A stretch of 64,000 nucleotides of DNA. Source: Nageia nagi. Its lineage: Eukaryota; Pinophyta. The translations under genes and the position numbers were made by a program. Where the stretch lies: NCBI GenBank assembly GCA_050084985.1, contig JBITNC010000002.1:12586001-12650000 (forward strand). The letters run 5' to 3'. Position 1 is the first letter of the stretch, and each line of letters opens with the position of its first letter. The notes under the pieces were generated by a model. The model had not been told where the DNA came from. It made no database searches and saw only the letters and a list, made by a program, of their open reading frames with translations. Of this stretch, positions 1 through 11,032 are shown piece by piece.

Positions 1-1177
1 ATTAACATATAAAATATATATCTTGTACAAACTATACTATTGGATCCTATAAGGGAAGAGGGGTAGTCCACAAGGTTAAATATCTATGGGAAACTAGTAT
101 AAGGGATTTTTTTAAGAGATTTTGATGTTATATGTTTATAGGAGAGATTTTGTATTTAAAGAATGTTGGAGGATTGTTGGTAGAAGTAGATCTTATAGAA
201 TTGGAGTTTGTAAGGGTTGTGTTATGTAAGAAGTTTTTATTTGGGTGTAGTTGCACTTTAGACTAATATAATTGTATGTTTTATTAGCAATCAATATATA
301 TCAAACATTTAGTTGAAAATGGATGTTTTTGCACATTGGGATTTACCACTATATTTACCTTCATTATTTTGTGTGTGTGTATTATATGATTGGTTATATA
401 TTATAATTTTAATTAATTATTCCTCATATAACAACATACTTAATGAAAATTATAATTAAAAAATAGTAAAATTTATATTTCAAAGATCCATACAAATGTG
501 TTTTATTGATTATTATAGATTATGTGGTAGCAAAGTTGATATGTGGGTAGGGTAGAAGATATAAGAATTTACAACTAGTCTTATACAACCTAAAAATTTG
601 AAGAAGCAAGATAAATACCAACAAGCATAAAGAGCAACAATCAATATGACCATCCAATAATGATTTTTTTACAAGATTCCTTAATATGGAGAGTACTCTT
701 GCTCAAATCATGGTATAGATACAAGGAAAACAACTTGTAGATGGGGATAAATGATAAACTTATAAGATATAGAGAACATTTGATGGTGTATGCCCTTATT
801 TTGTGCCCTTCAAGATGGAACCAAAAATTTAAATTCCTACTTTTTGAGAAGTTCTTTTGTCAAGAATTTGAACAATTAGTTGATGTATTTGAATTTTTAT
901 TTCCAAGTTCAATATGTAACTAATGGTGAACAAAAATTCTTTTTTTAGCATAAGGATTTTTGGAACTTCCTAAGTATGTGCTACCATTTGTTGTAAACTT
1001 ATATTTTTAGTTATATTCTATTTTCAACTTTAGTCTCAACCTTAAATTTATAAAAGACCAATCCAATGAATCAATTTGATCTATATTTATCTTTATATTA
1101 AACTTGAGTTGTTGATAATGTTGGGATGGATCCTAAGTACCAATACTAAACATGCTTCCAAACAGGTAGTAAAAAAG
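1..1177. other. AT-rich flank, no gene recognised
   Basis: Short open stretches here (for example 741-923 and 1076-1282) have no recognisable domain and no coding-like composition. The sequence is AT-rich and gives no match by eye to the elements elsewhere in the window. It ends where similarity to the 5.7-6.2 kb LTR begins. Confidence 0.6.
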
Positions 1178-1700
1178 TTGGAGGAAAAAAGCCAGGTTGG
1201 AATTTCAATGTACTATGTAAAGCTAGGGTGGAGCTTCCATGAGTTGTTAGGAGTTACAATACGCTATACAAAACCAAGCTAGATATTATAATTTTTACAA
1301 ATTTCCTAATATTATATATAGGCCATGATGTATATATTGAAGATGTACTACTTCTGTGTATGGGTTGAGCATTGTAGATTAGTAATGTCTATTAGAGAGA
1401 AATAAATAGATTTATTAAAAATTTCAAGAGTGTAATATCTAATCTTGAATGTTCATTTGAGATAGAACAACAAGTAAGTGTTGTTGATGTATTTCATTCT
1501 AGATGTAATGCTTCCAAGCACAAGTATTGATAGCTTTTCTAAGGATGTAGCCCACACTGGGTGAAGCTTGTTAATTTTCTTGTCTCCTCATTTGTGATTT
1601 AGATTTTGTTTACTATTTTCTATTGACATTATTTGTTTTGAATATTTAAATTAAATAGAAAATACATTACATGTTGAAAAATCCAAAATTTATTCATACC
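1178..1700 (+). repeat. 5' LTR of copia copy A
   Basis: Similar to 5735-6199. Shared blocks include the start (aagccagg-tggaatttcaatg), the central motif gtagcccacactgggtgaa near 1549, and the AT-rich 3' end (tttaaattaaatagaaaatac). It stops just before the primer-site relic. The start is approximate because the first bases have diverged. Confidence 0.7.
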
Positions 1701-1775
1701 AATAGCTAGCATCAGAGCTTTTGTGTTGGTGCTTGACAATTGCTTATGAGTTTGTGTTTTATCAAGCAAAGTAAT

Positions 1776-2545
1776 ATGGCAGAGGAAAGACTAAGGGTAA
1801 AAGAATTAAATCATACAAATTTTTAATATTGGAAGATCCAAATGGATGATTACCTTTATCAAAAGGATCTCCACTTTCCTCTTGAAGAAAAGAAACTTGT
1901 AAATTTTAATGATGATGAATGGAGATTCTTTGATAGAAAGTCATTGGGAACTATGTGGTTATTTATTAACTCAAGTGTTGCCTTCAATATCTCCAAAGAG
2001 ACATCAACAAAGGGATTTATGGATGCTTTGGAAAAGGTGTATGAGAAGCCTTCAATCTCTAATAAGGTACATCTTATGAAAAAGTTATTTAATATGAAAA
2101 TAAATGAAGGTAGAAAAATTCAAGACAATGTGAATAATTTCAATAATGTGAAATCTCAATTAGATTTAGTAAAGATTGATTTTGATGATAAGATCAAGAT
2201 TGTTACTCTTTTTCTCTATTCATGAAAGTTGGAATATATCTGTTATGGCTATTAGAAATATTTTTTCTAACTCAAAACTTGTACTTGATGAACTAATTGG
2301 TACAATACTTAGTGAGGATATGAGGATAAAATCCTCGGATGAATATTCTACATTTAGTTTAGATCTCATTATTGAAACTAGATAAATATAAAGGGAAGAG
2401 GAAGGGATAGATCAAGATTTAGGTCAAGAGGTATATCTCAATCTCTATCAATTATAGGTAAAAAGAATTTGGAATGTTAGTATTGTGGTAAAAAGGATCA
2501 CCTAAGGAAAGAATGTAGAAATAATCTGAATAAAGATGGTAATGC
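1776..2545 (+). pseudogene. copia gag and nucleocapsid remnant (copy A)
   Basis: Capsid/nucleocapsid part of the polyprotein. The ATG at 1776 begins MAEERLRVKEL, matching MAEEGRLKVERF of the intact copy. A stop near 1827 interrupts it, then the frame runs open from 1842 to 2225 (MDDYLYQKD..., the UBN2-type gag region). It continues in another frame to 2385. A CCHC zinc knuckle is readable at 2469-2522 (C, stop, Y, C-GKKDH-LRKEC): the Trp between the first two cysteines has become a stop, but all four metal ligands remain. The gene is inactive. Confidence 0.8.
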
Positions 2546-2559
2546 TAGTTCAAATGGGA

Positions 2560-3160
2560 GTCAAGAAGGTAATGTTGGAAATGAGAATTTACAAGATGCA
2601 TTGATATTATATATTTATAAAAAAGGTGAATATTGGATCATTAATTATTGTGCCTCTTTTTGTGCTACTTCTTATAGAGAATATTTCGTGATTATGTTGC
2701 AGCTGACTATTGTGAAGTATTGCTTGGTAATCCCCATTCATGTAAAATCATTGGAATTAGTACAATAGCAATGAAACTTCCTAATAGCACATAATAGAAT
2801 TTGTATGAAATAAAATACATTCCAAACTTAAAAAAGAAATCTTATTTTAGCTAGCAAATTGGATAAGAAAGGGTATATGATTTCATTTGGTAATCTCTCT
2901 TGGAAAGTAACTAAAGGCTCATTAATAGTAGCAAAAGGTTCCATGGTAGGCACTTTGTATTTACCTACCAATGTATTGAGCTATTCTATGAATCTTGTTT
3001 CAATAGGAGAGAATGTTGCCATATGGCATAATAGACTTGGACATATGAGTGAGAGAGGTATGAAAATCTTACACTCTAGAAAGTTGCTTCCTAATTTGAA
3101 AGAGGTTGATTTGGATTTTGTGAAGATTATATTTACGGAAAATGAAGAAAAGTGAGTTTC
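2560..3160 (+). pseudogene. copia protease and integrase zinc-region remnant (copy A)
   Basis: The aspartic protease active site, WVLDSGAS in the intact copy, reads WIINYCAS at about 2632-2655, so the catalytic Asp and the Gly are both lost. Downstream the open stretch 2859-3155 matches the end of protease and the HHCC zinc region of integrase (IWHNRLGHMSERGMKILHS), which keeps both His residues. The two Cys at its end are disturbed by a frame change near 3120. Not functional. Confidence 0.75.
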
Positions 3161-3900
3161 TTAAAAGTGGTTAAAGAAAGAAAGAAAAAAAAAGATGTGG
3201 GGATCATCACAAACAACATCACTTGGGTGCTCATCTTACTTTGTGACATTTATTGATGATTGCAATAGAAAAACATGCATATTTCCAATTAAAATAAAAA
3301 TAATATATTTTAGGTGTTTAAGGTTTGGAAAGAATTATGATAAAATGAAACCAATAAAAGGATTAAATATCAAAAATTAGATAATGGTGTTGAATTTTTT
3401 GGTAAAGAATTTGATTATTATTATTCACAAAATGGCATTAAAAGGCTAAAGGTAGTTCCTAGAACACATCAAGAAAATGGGATGGTTGAAAGGATGGACA
3501 TGAATAACCTAGAAAGGGAAATAATCATGAGGATACATGCTAGTTCACCTTTGTTTCTTTGGGTTAATGTGGTTGATACTACTATGTATTTAATTAACAA
3601 GAGTCCTTCTATTCCCTTGGATGGGTGAATTCTAGAAGAAGCATAGATAGGTAAAAAAGTGAATTATTCTTTCCTAAAATTATTTTTTTGTGAGGCTTAT
3701 GCACATATTGATAAGGTAAATAGAAAGAAATTAGATTCAAAGTATTAGAAATGTTATTTTATTGGGCATGGTGTTGATGGCTTGAGATATATGTTTTGGG
3801 ATATTGATAACCATAAAGTCATCAATAGTAGAGATGTTCTTTTCAATGAAAAGTGTTTGTATAAGATAGGATATAGAAAAAGCAAAAGTAAAGGGAAGAA
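3161..3900 (+). pseudogene. copia integrase core remnant (copy A)
   Basis: Pieces of the DDE integrase core are readable: SYFVTFIDDCNRKT at about 3235, then, after a frame change, a region matching SDNGGEF with NG retained near 3386, and QENGMVERMD near 3470 where the catalytic Glu position is kept. The GKP-type tail follows (VNYSFLKLFFCEAYAHIDKV, near 3660) with several stops. The fragments follow the intact copy at 47.6-48.2 kb in order and spacing. Confidence 0.75.
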
Positions 3901-4129
3901 CCAAAGTATGTGATTCTTGATGAAGAAGGAAAAAGTAATCCTAAGCTTCAAATAGAAGCTCCTCCATAACCATAACCACAAGAAGAAGAAGAAGAACATC
4001 AAACATCACCTACTTTTGATGTGAGGAGATCTTTAATGAAAAGTAAAATTCCTCACATGTATATGATTATGTAATGCCTACAATATAAATTAAACTATCA
4101 AATCACTTTTATCCTACACTTCCTTATGT

Positions 4130-5180
4130 GTTATATATGATGCTGATGAACTTGAGTATTTTGATGAAGCAAAATAATTGAGTACACAAGACAAGTGGGA
4201 GCTTGCTATGAAGGAACAAATGGACTCATTACTTCAAAACCTAACATAAGATTTGGTGAATCTCCCTAAAGATAAGAGAGCCTTGAAAATTAAATCGGTG
4301 TATAAGTTAAAGGATGAAGGAAATGGTAAGTAAAGATATAAGGCTAGGCTTATTGTATAGGGTTATGCTCGAAAGAAAGGAATTGATTATGATGAGATTT
4401 TCTCACTTGTTATCAAGATTACCTTAATTAGAACAATTCTTAGTATTGTTTCTTTAGAAAATTTATTTTTTGAATAATAAGATGTGGAAACAACATTCCT
4501 TCATGAAGATTTGGAGGAGGAGATATATATGCAATAACATGAAGGGTTTGAGGTCAAAGGTAAAGAGGTATTTGTATGTAGATTGAAAAAGAGCTTGTAT
4601 GACCTCAAACAAGCTCCAAGGAAATGATATTCAAATTTAGATACATCCATGTAAAAAAAAGGTTTATGAGATGTGAATTTGACCATTGTATTTATTTCAA
4701 AAGAATAAGTAACAAAACTTATGTTATTTTACTCTTGTATATGGATGACATGCTTGTTGTAAGAACTAGAAAGAAGTACGTTGATGATCTCAAAGAAAGG
4801 TTATTTAAAACATTTAACATAAAGGATTTGGGTGAGGTAAGGAAAATCCTTTATATGAACATCATAAGAGATAAAGAAAATCATACTCTCACATTGTCTT
4901 AAGAAGACTACATTGAGAAGTTATTAAAGAGGTTCAACATGAACAATGCAAAGAGTATTTCACAACCCTTGGGACCTCAATTTAGGCTTTCAAAGAAATT
5001 GTATCCAAAAATACAAGAGAAATATGATTAAATGAAGAAGATTTCATATGCTTTAGTGAATGGAAGCTTGATGTATGTAGTGGTGTACACGGGACCGAAT
5101 ATTGCATACGTAGTGGGAGTGGTGAGTAGGTATATGAGAAGTCTACGTAAACAACATTTGCAAGCAATAAAATGGATTTT
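4130..5180 (+). pseudogene. copia reverse transcriptase remnant (copy A)
   Basis: Begins with a match to the KWELAMKEQMDSLLQ region at about 4195, then KARLIV-GYARKKGIDYDEIF near 4340. The metal-binding box reads YMDDMLVV at about 4738, close to the YVDD of the intact copy. At least four stops and a frame change near 4620 separate the parts. The element end of RT (YVVGVVSRYM-like) is near 5110. Confidence 0.8.
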
Positions 5181-5199
5181 AAGGTATTTGAGAGCTACA

Positions 5200-5700
5200 T
5201 CTTAATTTGCATTACATTTTGGAGGTTTTAGTATTTTCTTGAAAGGTTTTGTCGATTATGATATGGGAGTTGATCGTGATGGTGGAAGAAGTACCACATA
5301 ATATATCTTTACTATTGGTTGAACAACAATGAGTTGGATTTCAAAACTCCAACAAGTTATGGCTTTATCTACAACCAAATTAGAGTATGTTATTGCTACT
5401 GAGGCAAGCAAGGAGTTGATATGGTTGAAAATATTGATGAAGGAGTTGGGCAAGGATAAGGAAGACACAACTCTAGGGAGTGATAGCCAGAGCACTATTC
5501 AAGACCTTGATATTTCCCTCTAGGACCAAGCACATTCAGATGAGATATCATTTCATTAGGTCAACATTGGATGATGATTCAATCAAACTTGAAAAGATTC
5601 ACACCTCTCACAATTCATAAGACATGTTGATAAAAGTTGTGACAAAGGATTTTTATTGGTCTCAAAGAGTAAGAGGCCAAGCTTAGAAGCTTTTCAATAC
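5200..5700 (+). pseudogene. copia RNase H remnant (copy A)
   Basis: C-terminal RNase H of the polyprotein. GFVDYDMGVDRDGGRST at about 5247-5297 corresponds to GYVDSDMAGDIDGGRST in the intact copy. MSWISKLQQVMALSTTKLEY at 5329-5388 keeps two Gln codons where the intact copy has Gln then a stop, which shows what the ancestral codon was. The catalytic Glu of TEAEYV is Leu here. SDSQS follows at 5481. Confidence 0.8.
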
Positions 5701-5734
5701 CTTGTTTGTGGGTAGTAACAAACAACAAGCAATT

Positions 5735-6199
5735 GGTGGAATCAAGCCAGGATGGAATTTCAATGCATTATGAAAAGCTAGGCTGGAGCTTCCATTCATG
5801 ATGGAATGATGATGGGTAGAGTTGGTAGCAATTACAATATATAGGCTATGATGTATATGAGTTGAGCATTGTAGATTCATAATGTATGTTAGAGAAATAT
5901 AGAGATTGATTAAAATCTATAAGAGTGTAATCTCTTGCATTGAATGTTCATCAGATATAGAACAACAAGAAAGTGTTGCTGATGTATTTCTTTTTGGATT
6001 TAATGGTTCCAAGCACAAGGACTGATAGCTTTTTCGAGGATGTAGCCCACATTGGGTGAACCTCGTTAATTTTATTATCTTCTCATTTGTAGTTTGGATT
6101 TTGTTGATTATTTTTTATTGACCTTACTTGTTCTTCATATTTAAATGAAATAGAAAATATATTGCTTGTTGAATTGTGTAAAATTAATTCATCACAATA
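5735..6199 (+). repeat. 3' LTR of copia copy A
   Basis: Counterpart of 1178-1700. It lies just after the end of the RNase H coding remnant. The block ggatgtagcccacattgggt at 6039 is the same conserved LTR motif seen in the young element. Confidence 0.7.
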
Positions 6200-9100
6200 G
6201 ATGAATCTTATTTTATGTTACTTCTATGTTCTTGTAATTAAAAGGATGTATAGAAGAATTTCTTTCACCTATTATTTGTGTAGCATGATGGATGAATTTT
6301 CTATATGAGCTAAATAAAATGATGAAAACATGATTAATTATACATCAATAATACTAAGGATGAATCAATTATAGTAAAAATGATAAAAAATATGAATCAC
6401 AAATAATATTATTGAGACATATAATAGATAATAAAAATGATGATAAATAATATATAAAAATATATGAATTATGATAAAATAATTCATCATATTCTTGTAG
6501 AGTTATAAATTGTTTATGCTATTTATGTAAATAAACATCATAAAATTATTTTGGAGAGCGTTAAGATATATCAATAAAGCATTGTCGATTACATAAAGTT
6601 ATCTTTAATTGCTGCGTCCATTAAGTAAACATAATGAAGAAGATAAATAAAATAAGACCTCCTCAGTTTTGCTCCCTGTCCATTAAGTAATGATAAATAT
6701 ACAAGAATGCTTAGATGGATATAATATATATACTTTGAGCAACCTTCATATATTATAATATAATTCCTCTTTCTCTCCATTGTTCCTGGTTTTATACAAC
6801 TGCAGCACAAGTATTTTGGGAAAAAAAATCCTCATAATTATGAGACACCTTTAAGCTGTGAGTGTTGCTGTAAGAACTATTTGCAGAGATGGAACGTTAT
6901 TATTGAATAATCCATATAATACACCACCGTCAGTACCGACAAACCTGTCACTATTGACAACTTCATGCTCTTCCACGGTCAATGGCACTAATGATGAAAA
7001 CTGCTAATTTTTCAAAATCCCTTTTCTATTAACCTAATCACTAAATTTGGATTAATATATTTGAAAAATAAGACAGCTGTATGATATGGTCTCTTCGGAT
7101 CAACATTTCCAGAAGTACATTTCATTCATAGTAGTCGTAATGAAATGATCAAAATAGTGTTCCAATTTTTAAAATTTTAAGAAAATAAATAAAATGTCTT
7201 AAGGGTTGAGCATGCAAGGGCTGTTCAATGGAGGTGTGACGTATATGGTATTCAATAGTTCATATTTGCCAAATACAGTGATTCAGATTGTAGGTAATGG
7301 AAATGGGACTTTTGTAGCGTTTACTTTGGTGCTTGCAGTCGATTTCAAATTTCGTTGCTACCTCAAACCTTTTTAAATGGTCAATGGACTATTTTGGAAA
7401 TGTAATTTTTAAGATTTATAAATTTTGATCTATTATTCTAGGATGTTACTTTCAATTTTTATGTCATATTTTCAGACATACATTCAAAATAAATTACCTT
7501 ATTTAATTTTATTATATTTGTTGATTGAGTTGATCATGTGTTGATCTTGCTTCAATCTATGTCCTATGTTTCAATTCTATTAGACATACATACTATGTAA
7601 TAACTTACTGCAAGTTGTCTATCTCGTAGATCAGTTGGTCTCCAATGATCGTTAATGTAATTTACCTTTTTTTACCTTTATAGTAATTGAAATTTTAAAA
7701 TATTATTTATTATAAAGATTTTGTTTCAAATATGATGAAAAAAATATATAAATTACTATATCTGTTTATAGGAATCATAGCAGAAAACAAAATATATGAA
7801 ATGAAAATTAAAATAATAAATTATACTTTCCAAATAATAATGTAATTTTTATTATGAAAATATAATATACTTATGCAACTAAGGTAATAACGAATAGAGA
7901 TTATACAAAATACTTCCTCTTTAGAATAATGTGTTATCTAAAACTCTAAAGAAAACATTGATGAAAAAATCAAGATTATCTCATCTCTATATGGCTCTAC
8001 ACAATAACTAATGTTTAACCTAAATAGTATACCTTCTAAATGCAAAGTACTTAATTTAGATGTTGATCTCATGTATGAGAATTTGTTCACAAAATGCAAT
8101 AATAAAATTAGATCACACAAATTCACAAGAGTAGCTAAATTTTTTATTTTAAAAATATAATTATGAATTCATAATTAAATGCAATTGAAGACATTCATTG
8201 GATTAATTGAAATGTAACACTACAGGAAATGAATTAATATGTAAAAGTTTACATTGTTGAACTTTAAGTTATTCTTTTCTATTACATTTCTTAAGATTCA
8301 AATTGTTATTTTCACATAACATTTTTTAAATACTCATTAATAAAATATTACTTGAAATATTTCAACATGAAAATAAAACAAACAACTCTCCCTTTACAAT
8401 AATCCTTATGCTAAAGAAATAGATAAAAGAAACCATTAAATGATCAAAATTTCATTTAAATGTTTAAAAATAATAATTGAAATCATCAATATATATTGGT
8501 GTGCTTAAAAACATATAATGAAAACTCCAAATCATTCTTAAGGAACAATAAGCTAAAAGATGATGCATAGTAGTTTCCCATTTCCAAATATGATACAACA
8601 ATTCAGTATAAGAAATCCCTTGTTTAATTTAGTCAATGCTCATATTTTTATATGTTTACTTAGCTCAATAAATGATTTGGCATTTGTGATGTTATATCTA
8701 AGTCAAAACCTACTTTGGTCTCATGATTCCTTATCATCTTTTGAATTATTCTTAAACACTTTACATGTAATATTCTCTTCAATTAGTAGCTTTTGAAATA
8801 AGTTTATTCTCCTTTTCAATGTTTAATCTCATGATTATCATATGTGATTATAATTTCTATAGAGAGATAATATAATTTTGTAATAGAAATATTAAAATTG
8901 AAATATATTTTAATTAGAAAAAGGATTATTTTTAGAGAAAAGAAAATTGATGATACATAGCTATCGTCGAAGTTTTGATTGTTTATTTTATTTTCAATCT
9001 CTTCCATCAATAACATAATACTTATATTAATAAATAATAAAAAACTCAATAACAAAAATAACATCAAAGTTAATATTCATTAAAATGAAAATGAAAATAT

Positions 9101-9239
9101 TAACATTAAAAATGATAGAACATAAAAGATCAAGAAAAAACCATTTCAATTATATTTAATTTTTTCTTTAAATTTTAAACTTTAATTTTATCAATAATTA
9201 TTCTAACTCGTTGAAGTGAAAACATTTTTTCCTGGAACT
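6200..9239. other. AT-rich non-coding stretch
   Basis: No domain, element or RNA gene was recognised in this 3 kb. It is mostly poly-A/poly-T tracts and ATT/AAT simple sequence. The one coding-like patch is the small ORF at 7212-7376, listed separately. Open stretches on either strand (such as 8816-9067 minus) are hydrophobic by AT bias alone. Confidence 0.6.
7212..7376 (+). CDS. Short unrecognised ORF or exon fragment (54 aa)
   Basis: An ATG-to-stop frame (MQGLFNGGVTYMVFNSS at the start, then LPNTVIQIVGNG) whose base composition is less AT-rich than its flanks and whose residue mix looks protein-like. There is no match I can name. An in-frame stop lies just upstream (taagggttgagcATG), and no splice sites are obvious. 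It could be an exon fragment of a lost gene or chance. Only the open frame itself is certain. Confidence 0.2.
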   Translation: MQGLFNGGVTYMVFNSSYLPNTVIQIVGNGNGTFVAFTLVLAVDFKFRCYLKPF

Positions 9240-9410
9240 CCTTTTTCTTCTCTTTTTCCATCGGTCAGGCCGAGGAAGCTCCTACCGAGCTGCCGTGAAA
9301 ATTCTCCTCTGACTGAAATAGTTACATAAATTTTATCATTAAAAACCAAATAAAAATATGAAAGATTCATATAATAAAAACCGCGGAAGGTGGGACTTTC
9401 GTACTTTTAA

Positions 9411-9716
9411 GACGTCATGGCCGATGCAACGGTCATCGATGCCAAAAATGCTGGACAACTATGGCGAATTATCAGTGGTTAGTCGGTATTTGCTTTACAT
9501 CGACAATGGACGGAGTTTAAGTCGTAAGTTTCGGCTTTACAAGTATTTCTGACTCAGACTACTCAAAATTTTCCCACTTGTCCTAATCATCCAGGATTTT
9601 CTTTCCTTGAATGATGCACTCAAGATCTGATTAATCGCAATTGCAAGCTAATTCTACATACCTTTACTAACCCACACAAATTCATTGAATGAATGTTCCC
9701 TCGATGATTATATATA
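9411..9716 (+). promoter_or_regulatory. Promoter-like patch with ACGT box and TATA
   Basis: A gacgtcat element (palindromic GACGTC core, a bZIP-type site in plants) lies at 9411-9418 and a tatatata box at 9709-9716. About 157 bp downstream of the TATA there is an ATG in good plant context (aacgATGg, at 9873). The surrounding 9.38-9.96 kb is much less AT-rich than the rest of the region. Arrangement and spacing suit a plant promoter; activity is inference. Confidence 0.3.
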
Positions 9717-9872
9717 CGAGACGTTTCCCCTTGAAATATGCATCACAATATCACCGGAGCAATCACGGCTTGCAGGCATTTGGTGGGATTTGGTTAACGA
9801 GAGGCGCAGAAAAGCAATTGCTACAATCTGAACCAGAAGAGAGAGAGCACCGCCAGTTAACTTCTGTTAACG

Positions 9873-9932
9873 ATGGAGTGTGTTGTTGTATCGCATGGGA
9901 GCATAGGAGGTGCTCTCTTTCTTCTTGTTTAG
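9873..9932 (+). CDS. Possible first-exon relic (19 codons plus stop)
   Basis: The ATG in strong context (A at -3, G at +4) opens a short frame, MECVVVSHGSIGGALFLLV, that ends at a TAG. A possible splice donor (GGAG|GTGCTC) lies inside it near 9909. A second open frame covers 9689-9964 in another phase but begins at a weaker ATG and has no recognisable domain. I cannot name a gene; it may be the surviving 5' end of a broken host gene. Confidence 0.2.
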   Translation: MECVVVSHGSIGGALFLLV

Positions 9933-10076
9933 CATCTGGCATTGGGAAGATCGACCATCAATAGAATTACATGATATCAATTTCTATCTTTGCGTATTTT
10001 TCAGTTATTCTTATAAATATCTCATGTTTTTGTTAAAATAAGTTATTTCGATATAGAACATGTTAACATAATTCCG

Positions 10077-10254
10077 TCTTCACATTGGTATTGCAGTTCT
10101 GTCATTCTTTGTCTTCGCATTGTTATTGGAGGGCTGTCATTCTGCGAGAAGCCATTGAGGCTGAACGCTGTTTTTATTTTGATCCATACTCTTAAAGAGT
10201 GTAACCTATGAACGTTGTTTTTATTCTGATCCATACTTAAAGAGTGTAACCTAT
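10077..10254 (+). repeat. Two adjacent tandem duplications
   Basis: A unit of about 33 bp is present twice in a row (tcttcacattggtattgcag... at 10077 and tcttcgcattgttattggag... at 10111, both ending ctgtcattct). A second unit of 45-48 bp follows, also twice (10162-10209 and 10210-10254, each gaacg-tgtttttatt...gatccatact...taacctat). The second unit contains the palindrome actcttaaagagt. The copies differ by only a few bases, so the duplications are fairly recent. Confidence 0.7.
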
Positions 10255-10508
10255 AACAAAGAACAACAGAAGAGTAGGATTTGCAACAAAGAATTTCAGT
10301 ACGACAAAGAATGTTTTATTTATATACTTTCCATATAATATAAATTGTATGCTACTTTTTATATATTTTCTACCAATTGACCTTTATTCTTCTTCTTATT
10401 AGGTGGATCATATGCGTTGATTTTAGTAGTTTCTTGCTTGACCATGTAAAGTTTACACTGTAATAACTATTATCCATATATTATATGTCTTCTAAAAGTT
10501 ATACTATT

Positions 10509-11032
10509 GGAAAAATATCCAAAATACTTCATAATTTTATATAATATCAAAATATTTTTATATTTTTTGAAATATCATAAAAACTCTTACAAATAAAAAA
10601 AAATAAATACATAAATAAATAAAGAATATAAAAATCACTATCAAACTAAAAATAATATAATTTCTTTAATATACTATAATATATTAAAACTATTATATAT
10701 ATATGCTATTTAAATTAATAAAAATAAAATATAACTAATTTTTTAATACATTTTCATGTAATAATATTTTTGGATATTTTTTCTTAAAAATATTATGTAT
10801 ATGAAAAAGCTCTAAATAATTTATTATAATATATTTTTTATTAATTTAAATAGTATATATTTATATTTCATTAATAGTAAATATATTATATTATATAAAA
10901 TATATTATTTTTAGTTTAATATAGGTTTTCTTATTTGATATATATATTTATGTATTTAATTTTCTTTTTATTTTTTTCTTTAAAGGTATTTTTAATATTT
11001 CAAAAAATATAAGGGTGTTTTGGATATTTTCC
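10509..11032. mobile_element. Foldback / MITE-like element with long terminal inverted repeats
   Basis: The left end (ggaaaaatatccaaaata at 10509) and the reverse complement of the right end (ggaaaatatccaaaac at 11032) match. The similarity continues inward for most of each half: tatattttttgaaatat at both sides, aaatacataaat, aaactaaaaataatat, and ctatttaaattaataaaaa against its complement at 10835-10855. The whole is about 524 bp and would fold into one long AT-rich hairpin. It has no ORF. I could not find a convincing target-site duplication, so the superfamily is unassigned. Confidence 0.65.

Larger units (their letters stand above)
1178..6199 (+). mobile_element. Decayed Ty1/copia retrotransposon (copy A)
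   Basis: A full-length but dead copia element. It has two related terminal stretches (1178-1700 and about 5735-6199), a degenerate Met-tRNA primer site right after the left one (1703-1720, agcatcagagctt, compared with tggtatcagagc in the intact copy), and gag, protease, integrase, RT and RNase H in the order usual for Ty1/copia. Nearly every domain has stops or frameshifts. Protein fragments align throughout with the near-intact element at 45.5-50.6 kb, and both LTRs share the motif ggatgtagcc-acattgggtgaacc, so the two belong to one family or close sister families. I could not fix the exact ends or a target duplication. Confidence 0.85.
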
